Source: Lagierella sp. (GTDB lineage Bacteria > Bacillota > Clostridia > Tissierellales > Peptoniphilaceae). From it: DNA of 64,000 nucleotides. Positions 52,497-61,582 of the stretch are shown here, in pieces. The notes beneath the pieces are model-generated. The model was not told where the DNA came from. It searched no databases and was given only the letters and a program-made list of their open reading frames with translations. Both the position numbers and the translations under genes were made by a program. How positions within the stretch are numbered: the first letter of the stretch is position 1; each line of letters opens with the position of its first letter. The stretch spans positions 194,250-258,249 of the forward strand of contig NZ_JASBYU010000001.1 in assembly GCF_029983815.1 (NCBI RefSeq), given 5' to 3'.

Positions 52497-54074
52497 CTAA
52501 TCTAAGACTATTGTTCCTACAGGACATGCGTCTTTACATTGACCACATTTTATACATTTCTCTTGGTCGATTTCATGTCTCTTTCTAGGTTCACCAGAAA
52601 TACATTCCACCGGACAAATTCTAGCACATTTTGTACAACCAATACATTTTTCTGTAATAAAGTACTTAAGTACGCCCTTACATTTTTTAGCAGGACAGGT
52701 CTTTTCTTCTCCCACATGGGCATAGTATTCATCAGGGAAGTATTTTATGGTTGACAATATTGGATTTGGACTGGATTGTCCCAGACCACAAAGACTAGTA
52801 GATGCAACTATATTGGATAGTTCCTCCAATTTTTTTACAGTCTCCTCTGTTCCCCTACCTTGGGTAATCTCATCTAACATCTCTAAAAGTCTCTTATTTC
52901 CAATTCTACAAGGTGTACATTTACCACAGGACTCATCTACTGAAAATTCTAAGAAGAATCTAGAAACATCCACCATACAGTCGTCTTCATCCATTACAAC
53001 CATTCCACCAGAACCCATAATGGACCCAATTGCCTTTAAAGACTCAAAGTCACACCCAGTATCAAATAAATCTGTAGGAATACATCCTCCAGATGGCCCT
53101 CCCGTTTGAACCGCTTTAGCCTTTTTACCATCTTGAATTCCATTTCCTATGTCATATACTATCTCTCTGATTGTGGTTCCCATAGGAACTTCAACTAAAC
53201 CAGAATTATTTACCTTACCAACAAGGGCAAATACCTTTGTCCCTGCAGATTTTTCAGTTCCTATGGATTTAAACCATTTTGAACCCTTATTTATTATTTG
53301 CGGAATATTTGCAAAAGTTTCAACATTGTTTATTACAGTAGGTTTGCCCCAAAGTCCCTTAGTTGTCGTTCTAAATTCCTTATTTCTAGGCATACCTCTC
53401 TTTCCTTCAATGGACTCCATCAGTGCAGTTCCTTCACCACATACAAAGGCTCCAGCACCAAGTCGCAGTTCAATTTTAAAGGAAAAGTCTGTTCCCATTA
53501 TATTTTCACCTAGGAGATTGTGTTTTTCAGCTTCTTCAATTGCGTGAAGAAGTCTTTGAACAGCCTTAGGATATTCAGCTCTTACATATATGAAACCCTT
53601 GGAAGCACCTACGGCTTTACCGCAAATGGCCATCCCCTCTAACACGCTGTGAGGGTCCTTTTCCAAGACGGACCTGTCCATAAAAGCTCCTGGGTCCCCC
53701 TCGTCGGCATTGCATATAACGTATTTTTGTTCATTTTCCTGTACAAAGGCAGACTCCCATTTTATTCCAGTAGGAAAACCTGCTCCCCCTCTTCCCCTTA
53801 AACCTGAATCTTTAACTATGTCAATTACTTCTTTAGGGTTTAGAGTATGTAGGACCTTTTCCAATGCAAAATAGCCATCTCTAGCTATATATTCTTCAAT
53901 GGAATCCGGGTCGATCACATCACAATTTCTAAGTACTACTCTAGTTTGACTTTCAAAAAACTTGCCTTTAGGGCAAATGTTTTCACCATTTATGATAAAT
54001 CCATCTTCCTCAAGTCTATTCATCATAATGGGAGAAGTTTTTTCCTTAATATTTAGTAGTTCCTGTCTATTCAT
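52497..54074 (-). CDS. hydB: HydB/NuoF-like NADH-binding subunit, lacking the N-terminal [2Fe-2S] domain
   Basis: 525 residues from the ATG at 54074, chosen for the AGGAGGAG directly upstream. NuoF core: NADH-binding GLRGRGGAGFPTG (residues 91-103) and FMN-binding CNADEGDPGAFMDR (121-134), SLBB domain, then the [4Fe-4S] motif ESCGKCTPCRIG and, at the end, two ferredoxin-type [4Fe-4S] motifs (CIGCTKCARICPVEC and CIKCGQCKDACP). Clostridial HydB/HndC proteins usually have an ~80-residue N-terminal thioredoxin-like [2Fe-2S] domain; here only ~40 residues precede FFESQTRVVLRNC, and they hold a single Cys, so the domain is missing. Confidence 0.93.
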   Translation of the reverse strand: MNRQELLNIKEKTSPIMMNRLEEDGFIINGENICPKGKFFESQTRVVLRNCDVIDPDSIEEYIARDGYFALEKVLHTLNPKEVIDIVKDSGLRGRGGAGFPTGIKWESAFVQENEQKYVICNADEGDPGAFMDRSVLEKDPHSVLEGMAICGKAVGASKGFIYVRAEYPKAVQRLLHAIEEAEKHNLLGENIMGTDFSFKIELRLGAGAFVCGEGTALMESIEGKRGMPRNKEFRTTTKGLWGKPTVINNVETFANIPQIINKGSKWFKSIGTEKSAGTKVFALVGKVNNSGLVEVPMGTTIREIVYDIGNGIQDGKKAKAVQTGGPSGGCIPTDLFDTGCDFESLKAIGSIMGSGGMVVMDEDDCMVDVSRFFLEFSVDESCGKCTPCRIGNKRLLEMLDEITQGRGTEETVKKLEELSNIVASTSLCGLGQSSPNPILSTIKYFPDEYYAHVGEEKTCPAKKCKGVLKYFITEKCIGCTKCARICPVECISGEPRKRHEIDQEKCIKCGQCKDACPVGTIVLD

Positions 54075-54561
54075 CTTCTCCTCCTTGAGCATCATAAATA
54101 ATCTTGTGCACCATGTCCGGCTTTACATTTCCTATGTTTTCACCATCTAAAGTTACTACTGGAGCTATACCGCATTCCCCTACGCATCTAGTCTCTATAA
54201 CAGAAAACTCTCCATCATCAGTAGTTTCTCCTGGTTTAACTTCCAAAGCTTCACAGAAGTCATTTAATAGCTTATCTGCTCCCTTTACATAACAAGCAGT
54301 TCCTAAACAAACACATATTTCATGTTTACCCCTAGGCTTAAATGTAAACTGAGAATAAAAAGTTGCCACTCCATATATTTCACTGGAAGGCTTTCCCAAT
54401 TTTAATGCCATCAAGTCTACAATCGGTTCAGGAATGTATCCAAAAACCTTTTGTGCTTCCTGTAAAACCGGCATTATTGCCCCAGGTTGATCTTTATGAT
54501 CTTCTACAAATTTTACAAATTCATCAAATTTGTCCTTGTCCTTTTCATAACAAAAAGTCAT
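54067..54561 (-). CDS. hydC: HydC/NuoE-like [2Fe-2S] subunit
   Basis: 164 residues from the ATG at 54561, with AGGAGG six bases upstream. Thioredoxin-like [2Fe-2S] fold: CVCLGTACYVKGAD gives the first ligand pair and ETRCVGECGIAPVV the second. It carries electrons between the NADH-binding HydB and the hydrogenase subunit. The stop overlaps the hydB start by eight bases. First gene of the hydCBA operon. Confidence 0.94.
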   Translation of the reverse strand: MTFCYEKDKDKFDEFVKFVEDHKDQPGAIMPVLQEAQKVFGYIPEPIVDLMALKLGKPSSEIYGVATFYSQFTFKPRGKHEICVCLGTACYVKGADKLLNDFCEALEVKPGETTDDGEFSVIETRCVGECGIAPVVTLDGENIGNVKPDMVHKIIYDAQGGEDE

Positions 54562-54730
54562 AAATGTCCTCCTTATATTATTCACAGCAATCCAACTCTA
54601 GAACTTTAAAGCTTTACTGCCATTAATATTTTATCACATAAACGATTTTAATTCATTGTTTTAGGAAAAGTTTTTCCGACTTTTTAAATTATGATGTTTT
54701 TTATTTTTGTATATTAAAATAATGCATGGT

Positions 54731-54758
54731 TTGATTTTTTGATGTATGATAATAATAT
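54731..54758 (+). promoter_or_regulatory. Promoter of the SsuABC-like operon
   Basis: TTGATT (54731-54736), 16 bases, TAATAT (54753-54758), then AAAAAGGAGATAG as ribosome-binding site. Divergent from hydC. Confidence 0.4.
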
Positions 54759-54779
54759 AAAGTTAAAAAGGAGATAGCA

Positions 54780-55760
54780 ATGAAGATTAGAATATTATCA
54801 GTTTTATTACTATTGTCAATAACTCTGACTGGTTGTGGCAATGGAAAAAACAACAACAGTTCAAGTGTTACTGAAAACAGTATTAATACAGAAAATAGTA
54901 CAGGTGATGAAAAGGGTTCCCAAAAGCTAACCATTTCCTCAATGAAGGGACCTACTGGAATGTCCTTGGCTTATTTAAAAAATTTAGACAAATATGAAAT
55001 AAAAATACAAGATAGTATCGAAGAACAGATGTCTTCTATACAAAAGTCTGATTCGGATATATTTTTAGTTCCATCAAACCTATTTGCCAAGTTACAAAAT
55101 AATAAGGGCGATTTAAAGGTCATCTCTCCAAATATCGGTATGCCCCTTACATTGATCGGATCAAAAAAGATAGATTCAGTAAAGGATATGAAAGGTTCTA
55201 CCATATCTCTTACTGGAAAAGGAGCAATTCCCGAGGCCATACTTAGAAAGATTTTAGAAAGATCTGAAATGACCGAAGATGATATCAATATAAACTTTAT
55301 TCAAGATCCAACGCAAGCAGTCCCTCAACTATTGAAGGACGAAAATTCCTTTGCACTTCTTCCAGAACCCTTTGTAACGGCGGTTTTAACAAAAAATGAT
55401 AAACTTCAAAGGTCTTTGGATATAAAAAAACTTTGGGAGGAAATGAGTTTACCACCAGTTATTACTTCAGTAATTGTGGTAAAGGATTTAACATATAGTG
55501 AAAAAACTGAAGCGATATATGAATTCCTTCAAGTTTATAATAAAGGCATTGACAATATACTTAAAGATCCTAATAATTTTGCTAATATTATAGAGGAGAT
55601 GGGAATTGTAAAAGCTCCTATAGCAGAAAAGAGCATTACAAATATCGACTTCTTAAAGTATGAAAAAGATGAATTTACAGATGATTTGTCACAGTTTTTA
55701 GAAGTTATATTAGATTTAAACCCTGAACTAATAGGTGGAAAAATACCAGTAATGGAGTAG
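54780..55760 (+). CDS. ABC transporter substrate-binding lipoprotein (SsuA/NMT1-like)
   Basis: 326 residues. Signal peptide with lipobox TLTGC (C19), an Asn/Ser-rich linker, then a periplasmic-binding fold of the NMT1/SsuA type: SSMKGPTGMSLAYLKN at the first strand, SDIFLVPSNLFAKL, GSTISLTGKGAIPEAILRKIL and FALLPEPFVTAVL. Members bind sulfonates, nitrate, thiamine precursors or other small anions and amines; the ligand here is unknown. It is followed three bases later by a matching permease and ATPase gene. Confidence 0.88.
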   Translation: MKIRILSVLLLLSITLTGCGNGKNNNSSSVTENSINTENSTGDEKGSQKLTISSMKGPTGMSLAYLKNLDKYEIKIQDSIEEQMSSIQKSDSDIFLVPSNLFAKLQNNKGDLKVISPNIGMPLTLIGSKKIDSVKDMKGSTISLTGKGAIPEAILRKILERSEMTEDDININFIQDPTQAVPQLLKDENSFALLPEPFVTAVLTKNDKLQRSLDIKKLWEEMSLPPVITSVIVVKDLTYSEKTEAIYEFLQVYNKGIDNILKDPNNFANIIEEMGIVKAPIAEKSITNIDFLKYEKDEFTDDLSQFLEVILDLNPELIGGKIPVME

Positions 55761-55763
55761 TAA

Positions 55764-56498
55764 ATGATAAATTACAAAAAACTTTTTGGACATCTATGTC
55801 TAATTGTAGCTTGGATAATAGCTTATTATCTATTAAATAATCCTATTATATTACCATCAATTTGGGATATCGTTAAAAGGATTTTTGAACTAATTTATTC
55901 AGGGGAGATCCTTTCTCCCCTTCTAGTCTCCCTAATGAGAATTGTAGTAGCGATACTTCTTTCTATAACAGTCGGTGGTGTACTTTCCTACTTATCCTAT
56001 ATATATGACATCAGGGATGTCTTTTATCCACTATTTTCCCTGGTGAAGTCAACGCCTGTAGTCTCACTGGTGCTGATAATTCTATTTTTTAGCAACAAGT
56101 CCTATCTTTCCACTATTATTATCTTCCTGATTATCACTCCGATAGTCTATGAGAATATTTTAAATGGTTTAGATAATATACATGTAAGCAGGATAGAATT
56201 AGCTAAAGTTTATAATTTAAATTCATATAGGAAATTTAGATATCTACATCTTCCTATAATCGTTGAAAAAATACTCTTTTCAATGGTAATCGCCATTGGA
56301 ATTGCCATTAAGGCAGCCATCACTTCAGAAGTAATAGGAGGAAGTTCTACAGGAATTGGAAATCTACTATATCTGTCAAAGATTTCCTTTGAAATGGTCG
56401 ACTTACTATCTATTACAGTTATAATTGTAGTAGTATCTTATGTTCTTGAAGAAGCATTTAGAATTTTACTGAAGAAATGGAAGAAGATAGATGATTAA
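55764..56498 (+). CDS. ABC transporter permease (SsuC-like)
   Basis: 244 residues with six membrane helices of the BPD_transp_1 type. The EAA loop is seen as ELAKVYNLNSYRKFRYLHLPII, and GIAIKAAITSEVIGGSSTGIGNLLY is typical of SsuC/TauC/ThiX permeases. It forms the pore for the adjacent binding protein; eight-base overlap with the ATPase gene. Confidence 0.93.
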   Translation: MINYKKLFGHLCLIVAWIIAYYLLNNPIILPSIWDIVKRIFELIYSGEILSPLLVSLMRIVVAILLSITVGGVLSYLSYIYDIRDVFYPLFSLVKSTPVVSLVLIILFFSNKSYLSTIIIFLIITPIVYENILNGLDNIHVSRIELAKVYNLNSYRKFRYLHLPIIVEKILFSMVIAIGIAIKAAITSEVIGGSSTGIGNLLYLSKISFEMVDLLSITVIIVVVSYVLEEAFRILLKKWKKIDD

Positions 56499-57042
56499 TC
56501 TAAATTTAATTGAAAAAAAATACGATGAAAAGGTCATTTTAAAAGATATTTCTCTTAGAATTAATCCTATGGATATCCTTGTTATTAAGGGAGAATCCGG
56601 CGTTGGGAAAACCACTTTGTTGAGAATAATGTCAGGCCTTGATAGGGACTTTAAGGGAACGATTAAAAACACCTTCAGAAAACAGAGTATTAGTTTTTCT
56701 CAAAAGGTATTTTTAGGACGATTATCAGCCTTTGATGAAGTTAAAGTTCTGAGCAAAGCAGAAGATCCAATAATTAAAAGTTCGTTAAAATATTTTGACT
56801 TGTATAAATGTAAGGATAATTTGGCCAAAAATCTTTCAACTGGACAAAAAACTAGATTGTCACTAATAAGGGCGTTACTTACAAGAAGCGAAATAGTGTA
56901 TTTAGATGAACCCTTCCTAGGTTTAGACCTCTATAATAAAGAAAAGGCTATAGACTTTATAAAAGAAAATTTGAATAATCGCACACTAATCTATACTGGA
57001 GATGAGTTGGGGTTTAATAAAGAACAAATTTATGAATTATAA
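56491..57042 (+). CDS. Short ABC ATPase with altered H-loop
   Basis: 183 residues, about 60 fewer than usual. Walker A GESGVGKT (K40), Q-loop Q71, signature LSTGQ (115-119) and Walker B IVYLDEP (E140) are intact. The switch region reads LIYTGDELGF, so the conserved His of T-H-D is Gly170, and the protein ends just after it with no C-terminal extension. The gene is in frame and followed by a good terminator, so this is not a visible frameshift. It should be the motor for the SsuA/SsuC-like pair, possibly with reduced or unusual hydrolysis. Confidence 0.9.
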   Translation: MINLNLIEKKYDEKVILKDISLRINPMDILVIKGESGVGKTTLLRIMSGLDRDFKGTIKNTFRKQSISFSQKVFLGRLSAFDEVKVLSKAEDPIIKSSLKYFDLYKCKDNLAKNLSTGQKTRLSLIRALLTRSEIVYLDEPFLGLDLYNKEKAIDFIKENLNNRTLIYTGDELGFNKEQIYEL

Positions 57043-57076
57043 AAATCAAGCACATGGTTGAGTGCTTGATTTTTTA
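57041..57076. terminator. Bidirectional terminator between the two convergent ABC operons
   Basis: AATCAAGCAC and GTGCTTGATT make a perfect 10-bp stem with an 8-base loop, A-rich on the left and TTTTTT on the right, so both transcripts can end here. Confidence 0.93.
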
Positions 57077-57096
57077 TTTTCATTTAAAATTTCTAT

Positions 57097-58305
57097 TTAA
57101 GATAGGATTTCAATAACGTTCTTATTGGCTGCTGACTTTGCTGGTGCATAGGAGAAAATAATTCCTATTCCAAGGGATATTCCCAAGGCTGTAAGTATTG
57201 GCCCAAGCTCTACTGAAGCTTTAAATGGCAAGAAGGCCGATATTAGCATTGCCATGGCCAGGCCAAAGAGATATCCAAATATTCCACCTATAACCGTTAC
57301 AGTAACTCCCTCTAATAGGAATTGTAGGGTAATATTTCCCTTTGTCGCACCGATAGCTCTTCTAATACCTATTTCCTTGGTACGTTCTGATACCGATATA
57401 AACATCATATTCATCATTCCAATTCCCGCAATGAAAAGAGAAATACTTCCAATCAAGGCTATAAATAGGGTTATCTGTTTAAGTACATTTGAAATACCCT
57501 CCATCATCTCAGAGATATCGAAGAATTCATAGGTACCCACGTCCTTCATAGAACCTGTTTCCTTCAATCTATCCGTAATCTTTTCTGCAGTTTCCTTTAC
57601 ATTTGCTCCAGATTTAATAAACACTTCCAGGGCCGATGAATTTGGATTTTCCTGTTTAAATTTTTCATAAGTCTTCTTTGGTATAGAAATTTCTGAATTA
57701 GGCATTCCTATTGTCAGTCCTCCCGCCTTTTGCTCATACACACCTACTATGGTGTATTCAAGACCATTTATAACAAGTGGAGAACCTATTGTTTCACTAT
57801 AGTTTTTAAATAGTTCCTTTGCCTTCTTATCTCCTATTATTGCAACCCTTTCTTCGAGTTCATTATCCACATCCGTTAGGTTTCTACCCTCAATAATGGT
57901 ATCGTCAGTATTTTCCACAACGCCTACAAAGGCAGTCTTCTGACCATAGACGGTCTCCACTTCCAGATTGTAGGTGTTAAATTCGTCCGAAGGTTGAGCT
58001 AGTTCTACCTTTTCTACTTCGTCAATGGCAGATATGTCAGCTAGATCCTGTTGGCTAAAAAATTCAATATTTGGATTTTCATAAAGGTTCTGGTTTTTGG
58101 GAATGAATTGTATGGCTATGGACAAGTTTTCGTCCCCTTCTTCGGTCAAGTTTTCCATAACAAATTTTTGAAAGCCATTACCTATGGAAATAATAGTTAT
58201 TACCGCTCCAATTCCTATGATTATCCCCAACATGGTAAGTATGGACCTTTTCTTATTTCTTTTTATTGCATTTAAAGCATCGGCAAAAAGTACTGAAAAC
58301 TTCAT
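57097..58305 (-). CDS. MacB-type ABC transporter permease
   Basis: 402 residues: N-terminal helix after RNKKRSILTMLGIIIGIGAVI, a periplasmic-type MacB_PCD domain (about 45-270), and three C-terminal FtsX helices with SVSERTKEIGIRRAIGATKGN. Works with the ATPase (one-base overlap) and the HlyD-like adaptor upstream as a MacAB-like exporter; Gram-positive versions commonly remove antimicrobial peptides or secrete small peptides. Last gene of the four-gene operon. Confidence 0.93.
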   Translation of the reverse strand: MKFSVLFADALNAIKRNKKRSILTMLGIIIGIGAVITIISIGNGFQKFVMENLTEEGDENLSIAIQFIPKNQNLYENPNIEFFSQQDLADISAIDEVEKVELAQPSDEFNTYNLEVETVYGQKTAFVGVVENTDDTIIEGRNLTDVDNELEERVAIIGDKKAKELFKNYSETIGSPLVINGLEYTIVGVYEQKAGGLTIGMPNSEISIPKKTYEKFKQENPNSSALEVFIKSGANVKETAEKITDRLKETGSMKDVGTYEFFDISEMMEGISNVLKQITLFIALIGSISLFIAGIGMMNMMFISVSERTKEIGIRRAIGATKGNITLQFLLEGVTVTVIGGIFGYLFGLAMAMLISAFLPFKASVELGPILTALGISLGIGIIFSYAPAKSAANKNVIEILS

Positions 58306-58982
58306 TATATGTCCATCCTTTCTTCAAGATCTCCGTCCAGCATAAAGAGGACCTTGGAGCAGTATGTCTTTAGGGACCTGTCGTGGGTAACCATAATAAC
58401 CGTAGTATTATTTTCACTATTTAGTCTTTTGAAAATATCCATAATTTCAATTGAAGTAACAGAGTCTAAGGCTCCTGTAGGCTCATCTGCAAGTAAAAAG
58501 TCCGGCTTATGAACTATAGCCCTTGCAATGGCAACCCTCTGCTTTTGTCCCCCAGATAACTGGGTGGGATACTTTTCAATTTTATTCAATATTCCAACTG
58601 CATCTAACGCAGCCTCCACCTTACTTCTGATACCCTTAGGACTATGTCCTGCATATAGAAGTGGTAATTCCACATTTTCTCTAACGGTATAATTGTCAAT
58701 TAGATTAAAGTTTTGAAAGACAAAACCTACAGACTTATTTCTCAAATGAGACATTTCATCATCGTCCAATTTTCTGATGGACTTACCATTGAAAAAGTAG
58801 TCGCCTGTAAACTTTCTGTCTATAAAACCAATGATATTCATAAGGGTTGATTTACCCGAGCCAGATTCTCCCATGATTCCAACGAATTCTCCACGTTCTA
58901 CTGTGAAGGAGACATCCTTAAGTACATGGAGTTTTTCCTCTCCTGCACGATATACTTTATTAACCTTTTTGACTTGAATCAT
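58305..58982 (-). CDS. ABC transporter ATP-binding protein (LolD/MacB-type)
   Basis: 225 residues, complete. Walker A GESGSGKST, Q-loop FVFQNFNL, signature LSGGQKQRVAIARAI, Walker B FLLADEPTGALDS and H-loop VIMVTHDRSL are intact. Belongs to the MacB/LolD/BceA branch. Its start lies 23 bases inside the HlyD-like gene, and it overlaps the permease by one base, so the three are coupled. Confidence 0.96.
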   Translation of the reverse strand: MIQVKKVNKVYRAGEEKLHVLKDVSFTVERGEFVGIMGESGSGKSTLMNIIGFIDRKFTGDYFFNGKSIRKLDDDEMSHLRNKSVGFVFQNFNLIDNYTVRENVELPLLYAGHSPKGIRSKVEAALDAVGILNKIEKYPTQLSGGQKQRVAIARAIVHKPDFLLADEPTGALDSVTSIEIMDIFKRLNSENNTTVIMVTHDRSLKTYCSKVLFMLDGDLEERMDI

Positions 58983-60357
58983 CTTTTATATCCATATCCT
59001 TTTGTTCAGATGGGTTTTCATTGTTTTCTACATTAGTTTCCACATTTGGCTCAACATTGTTATTGTCAACATCTGTAGAATTATGATCATTGGCATTGGT
59101 ACTATTGGACTTTTTATTATCTTCCTTTGTATCCTTTTTCTTATTGGATTCCAAGTCCTTTACTTTTATCTCCTGTCCATCCTTTAAACCCTTTGCCTCT
59201 TCAATGATTTCATCATCCAATTTCAAACCCTCAGTCACTCTGTAGACCTTATCTTCCTTTATCAGCTGAACTTCTACCTTTTTAGCCTTCCCATCTTCAT
59301 ACTTATATACATAGGTCTTTTCGTTTTCCTCTTCTACTGCCGACTCTGGAATATACAGGCCATCTTGTTTTACCATAACATTTACAGAGAAACCATATTG
59401 GATGAAACCATCTGGAATTACAGTAAATTCAAATTCTGAAAGATTGCTTCCTCCACCACCATTGCCTGGAATTTGCACATCCTCCTTAGGGATGTTTGAA
59501 ACCGACTTCACTGTTCCCTTTTGACTTTCTCCTGTGGATATTACTTTTAGGTCCACCCTATCGTCTACCTTTATCTTATCGTAGTCAAATTCAGAAATAC
59601 TGGAAACAATCTTAGCATCTTTCGACACAATTTTTATAAGTGGATTCGTTGCACCTTGAGATGCATTTTCTCCATTCTTATCTAAGTAAATCTGACCTGA
59701 AATCTCTGCCTTTTCAGTAGTATACTGCTTATTCTTTAAAGATGCTATCTGTTCTGAAATTCCATCTAATTGTGATTTGGTCTCTGAGGCAGCTCTCTTT
59801 GCAGGGGAGATTTGAGCTTCATATGCCTTCATCTCCTGTTTAGCTCCTTCATATTCCATCTGCAGTTGTTGAATTTCTGCTTGCTGTTGAGCGTATTCCT
59901 CAGGGTTTTCTGAGTTTAAATTGTCCTTCGCCTTTTTAACTTTAGATTCCAAACTTCCAACATTGGCCTTTGCATTAGAATAGTCACTATTTGCTTTTCC
60001 AACATCAGAGTTTGCAAAATTCAAAGACTTTTTTACAGTTGAATACTGTCTATTAAGTTCGTCAATCTGTTCCTTTACAGCTGGATTCTCATATACAAAT
60101 AGATCAGTTCCCGCTTGAACTACATCTTTGTCCTTAACATGGTATTTAACTATCTCCCCTTTAGTAGGATCATAGAAGATATTTTGTACATCCACCGGTT
60201 TTGAGGTTCCAGAAAAACTTAGTGCATCCTTTCCCTTTACTCTATAAAGGGAATATTCCTTTTTATCCTTCCCCTTTGGGATTAAAAGTCCAATAATAGT
60301 GGCTGCAATTAAAATTACAGCCACCACAGAAATTATTATCTTGTTCTTTTTACTCAT
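58960..60357 (-). CDS. HlyD/MacA-like membrane-fusion adaptor protein
   Basis: 465 residues: N-terminal membrane anchor (about 6-27), a lipoyl-like half (VQNIFYDPTKGEIVKYHVKDKDVVQAGTDLFVYE), a coiled-coil hairpin (about 80-215), the second lipoyl half and beta-barrel, then YIPESAVEEENEKTYVYK typical of RND/MacA adaptors. The last ~65 residues are a low-complexity tail dominated by Asn, Asp, Lys and Glu. It bridges the MacB-type pump to the outside layer. Overlaps the upstream membrane protein by eight bases. Confidence 0.88.
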   Translation of the reverse strand: MSKKNKIIISVVAVILIAATIIGLLIPKGKDKKEYSLYRVKGKDALSFSGTSKPVDVQNIFYDPTKGEIVKYHVKDKDVVQAGTDLFVYENPAVKEQIDELNRQYSTVKKSLNFANSDVGKANSDYSNAKANVGSLESKVKKAKDNLNSENPEEYAQQQAEIQQLQMEYEGAKQEMKAYEAQISPAKRAASETKSQLDGISEQIASLKNKQYTTEKAEISGQIYLDKNGENASQGATNPLIKIVSKDAKIVSSISEFDYDKIKVDDRVDLKVISTGESQKGTVKSVSNIPKEDVQIPGNGGGGSNLSEFEFTVIPDGFIQYGFSVNVMVKQDGLYIPESAVEEENEKTYVYKYEDGKAKKVEVQLIKEDKVYRVTEGLKLDDEIIEEAKGLKDGQEIKVKDLESNKKKDTKEDNKKSNSTNANDHNSTDVDNNNVEPNVETNVENNENPSEQKDMDIKDDSSQKG

Positions 60358-60904
60358 ACATACTTTCCTCTTCTTCAGGAAGTTTTTGAAGCTTTGAATT
60401 TAACATCAACATTCTAATTGCAGGAAGAAGCTTTACAAGTAACACAATTACTATACCCACTATAAATACAACTAGGCCTGCAATTAAAGCATTTTCTCCA
60501 ACTCCTTCCATGGACTGTGCAACTTGATCATTTACTTGTTGTGTCTCTTCTCCTGTAAATCTTTGAAGTAAAGAACTTACAAAGTTAAAGGCAGCTATCA
60601 ACAATGTTAAAGCATAAGGTAGAATATTGACCTTTAATTTTTCAATAATTCTCCTTCTATTTTTAAAAGCTATAACTACACAGTAAATACTTATCACTGT
60701 CACAAGAACCAAAATTACTTTTTCAAAAGTTGAAGGTTCAAAGTCAGCTGGATCCAATCCTATTTTCTCTAAATTCTTAATATAGGATTTAGTAAAAAAG
60801 GTATCCACGATATTGTAAATGCTAAACAATAATCCTATTACTCCAATTACAAGATAAAATCCGTTCCAAAATCCCATTTTCTTATAAATTTCGTCTCTTT
60901 TCAT
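60350..60904 (-). CDS. Small four-helix membrane protein of the exporter operon
   Basis: 184 residues from the ATG at 60904, preceded by AGGAGG at a spacing of seven; a longer frame starting 36 bases earlier would overlap this site. Four hydrophobic segments with an acidic loop (GLDPADFEPSTFEK) and a Gln-rich loop (GEETQQVNDQVAQSMEG). I do not recognise the family. It heads the MacAB-like operon, so a role in assembly or regulation of the exporter is possible. A direct repeat CATCTAAA (60938-60945 and 60952-60959, + strand) lies upstream. Confidence 0.75.
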   Translation of the reverse strand: MKRDEIYKKMGFWNGFYLVIGVIGLLFSIYNIVDTFFTKSYIKNLEKIGLDPADFEPSTFEKVILVLVTVISIYCVVIAFKNRRRIIEKLKVNILPYALTLLIAAFNFVSSLLQRFTGEETQQVNDQVAQSMEGVGENALIAGLVVFIVGIVIVLLVKLLPAIRMLMLNSKLQKLPEEEESMYE

Positions 60905-61043
60905 TATATACCTCCTTAGTGTACTAGAATTATGATACATCTAAAGTCTACCATCTAAAATAAAATTTGTAAAGATAAAATTGAACTATTTATATCAATG
61001 TTCACAAGTCCCTTGTATGATTTTTAATTTGTAGCTATTAAAT

Positions 61044-61081
61044 CAAAAAAAGCCCCCTATTTATCTTATAAATAAGGGACT
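61044..61081 (-). terminator. Terminator after nrdG
   Basis: On the minus strand AGtCCCtTATTTA pairs with TAAATAgGGGGCT, followed by TTTTTTT, eight bases after the stop. Confidence 0.88.
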
Positions 61082-61087
61082 GAAAAC

Positions 61088-61582
61088 TTATATATCTAGT
61101 TCAATTATTCTATTTTCTGCTCTAGTTCTATTTAAGTCTATTATCCTTTGATTTGAAGAACCTTTAAACTTTAATTTTAAATCCTTTAGCTCTTCCACAT
61201 AGGGACCATCCACAAGGACATCACAATTGTTTAAGATAATTGTAGCATAATGATCTTTTATCAGTTCTTCATAGACATGTCCTGAATATATCCAAATGCT
61301 TTTTGTAGTACCTTTTCTTATTATGGGTAGAATTTTAGATAGGTCCTTACTACTATCAAAGGGTTCTCCCCCTAGAATGGTAAGTCCTTCAACTTCCGGG
61401 TTTTCTAGATAACCAAGGAGTTGCTCTGTGACTTTTTCATCCCATATATCTCCAAACTGAAAGTTTTGATATTCAGGATTAAAACAATTTTTACACCCTA
61501 TGGTACATCCGGTCACAAAAATTGTCGTCCTAATTCCCGGGCCATTTGCCACATCATAATTTCTTATTTGAGCAAAATGCAT
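61088..61582 (-). CDS. nrdG: Anaerobic ribonucleotide reductase activating protein
   Basis: 164 residues. Radical-SAM enzyme that installs the glycyl radical on NrdD. The CX3CX2C motif is at C26, C30, C33 (TGCTIGCKNCFNPEY), GGEP-like TILGGEPF binds SAM, and IWIYSGHVYEEL is characteristic of NrdG. One-base overlap with nrdD (TAATG). Confidence 0.97.
   Translation of the reverse strand: MHFAQIRNYDVANGPGIRTTIFVTGCTIGCKNCFNPEYQNFQFGDIWDEKVTEQLLGYLENPEVEGLTILGGEPFDSSKDLSKILPIIRKGTTKSIWIYSGHVYEELIKDHYATIILNNCDVLVDGPYVEELKDLKLKFKGSSNQRIIDLNRTRAENRIIELDI

Noticed and set aside
56491..57042. Frameshifted ABC ATPase pseudogene
   Set aside because: No continuation of the family sequence in another frame after the stop; the terminator starts at the stop codon.
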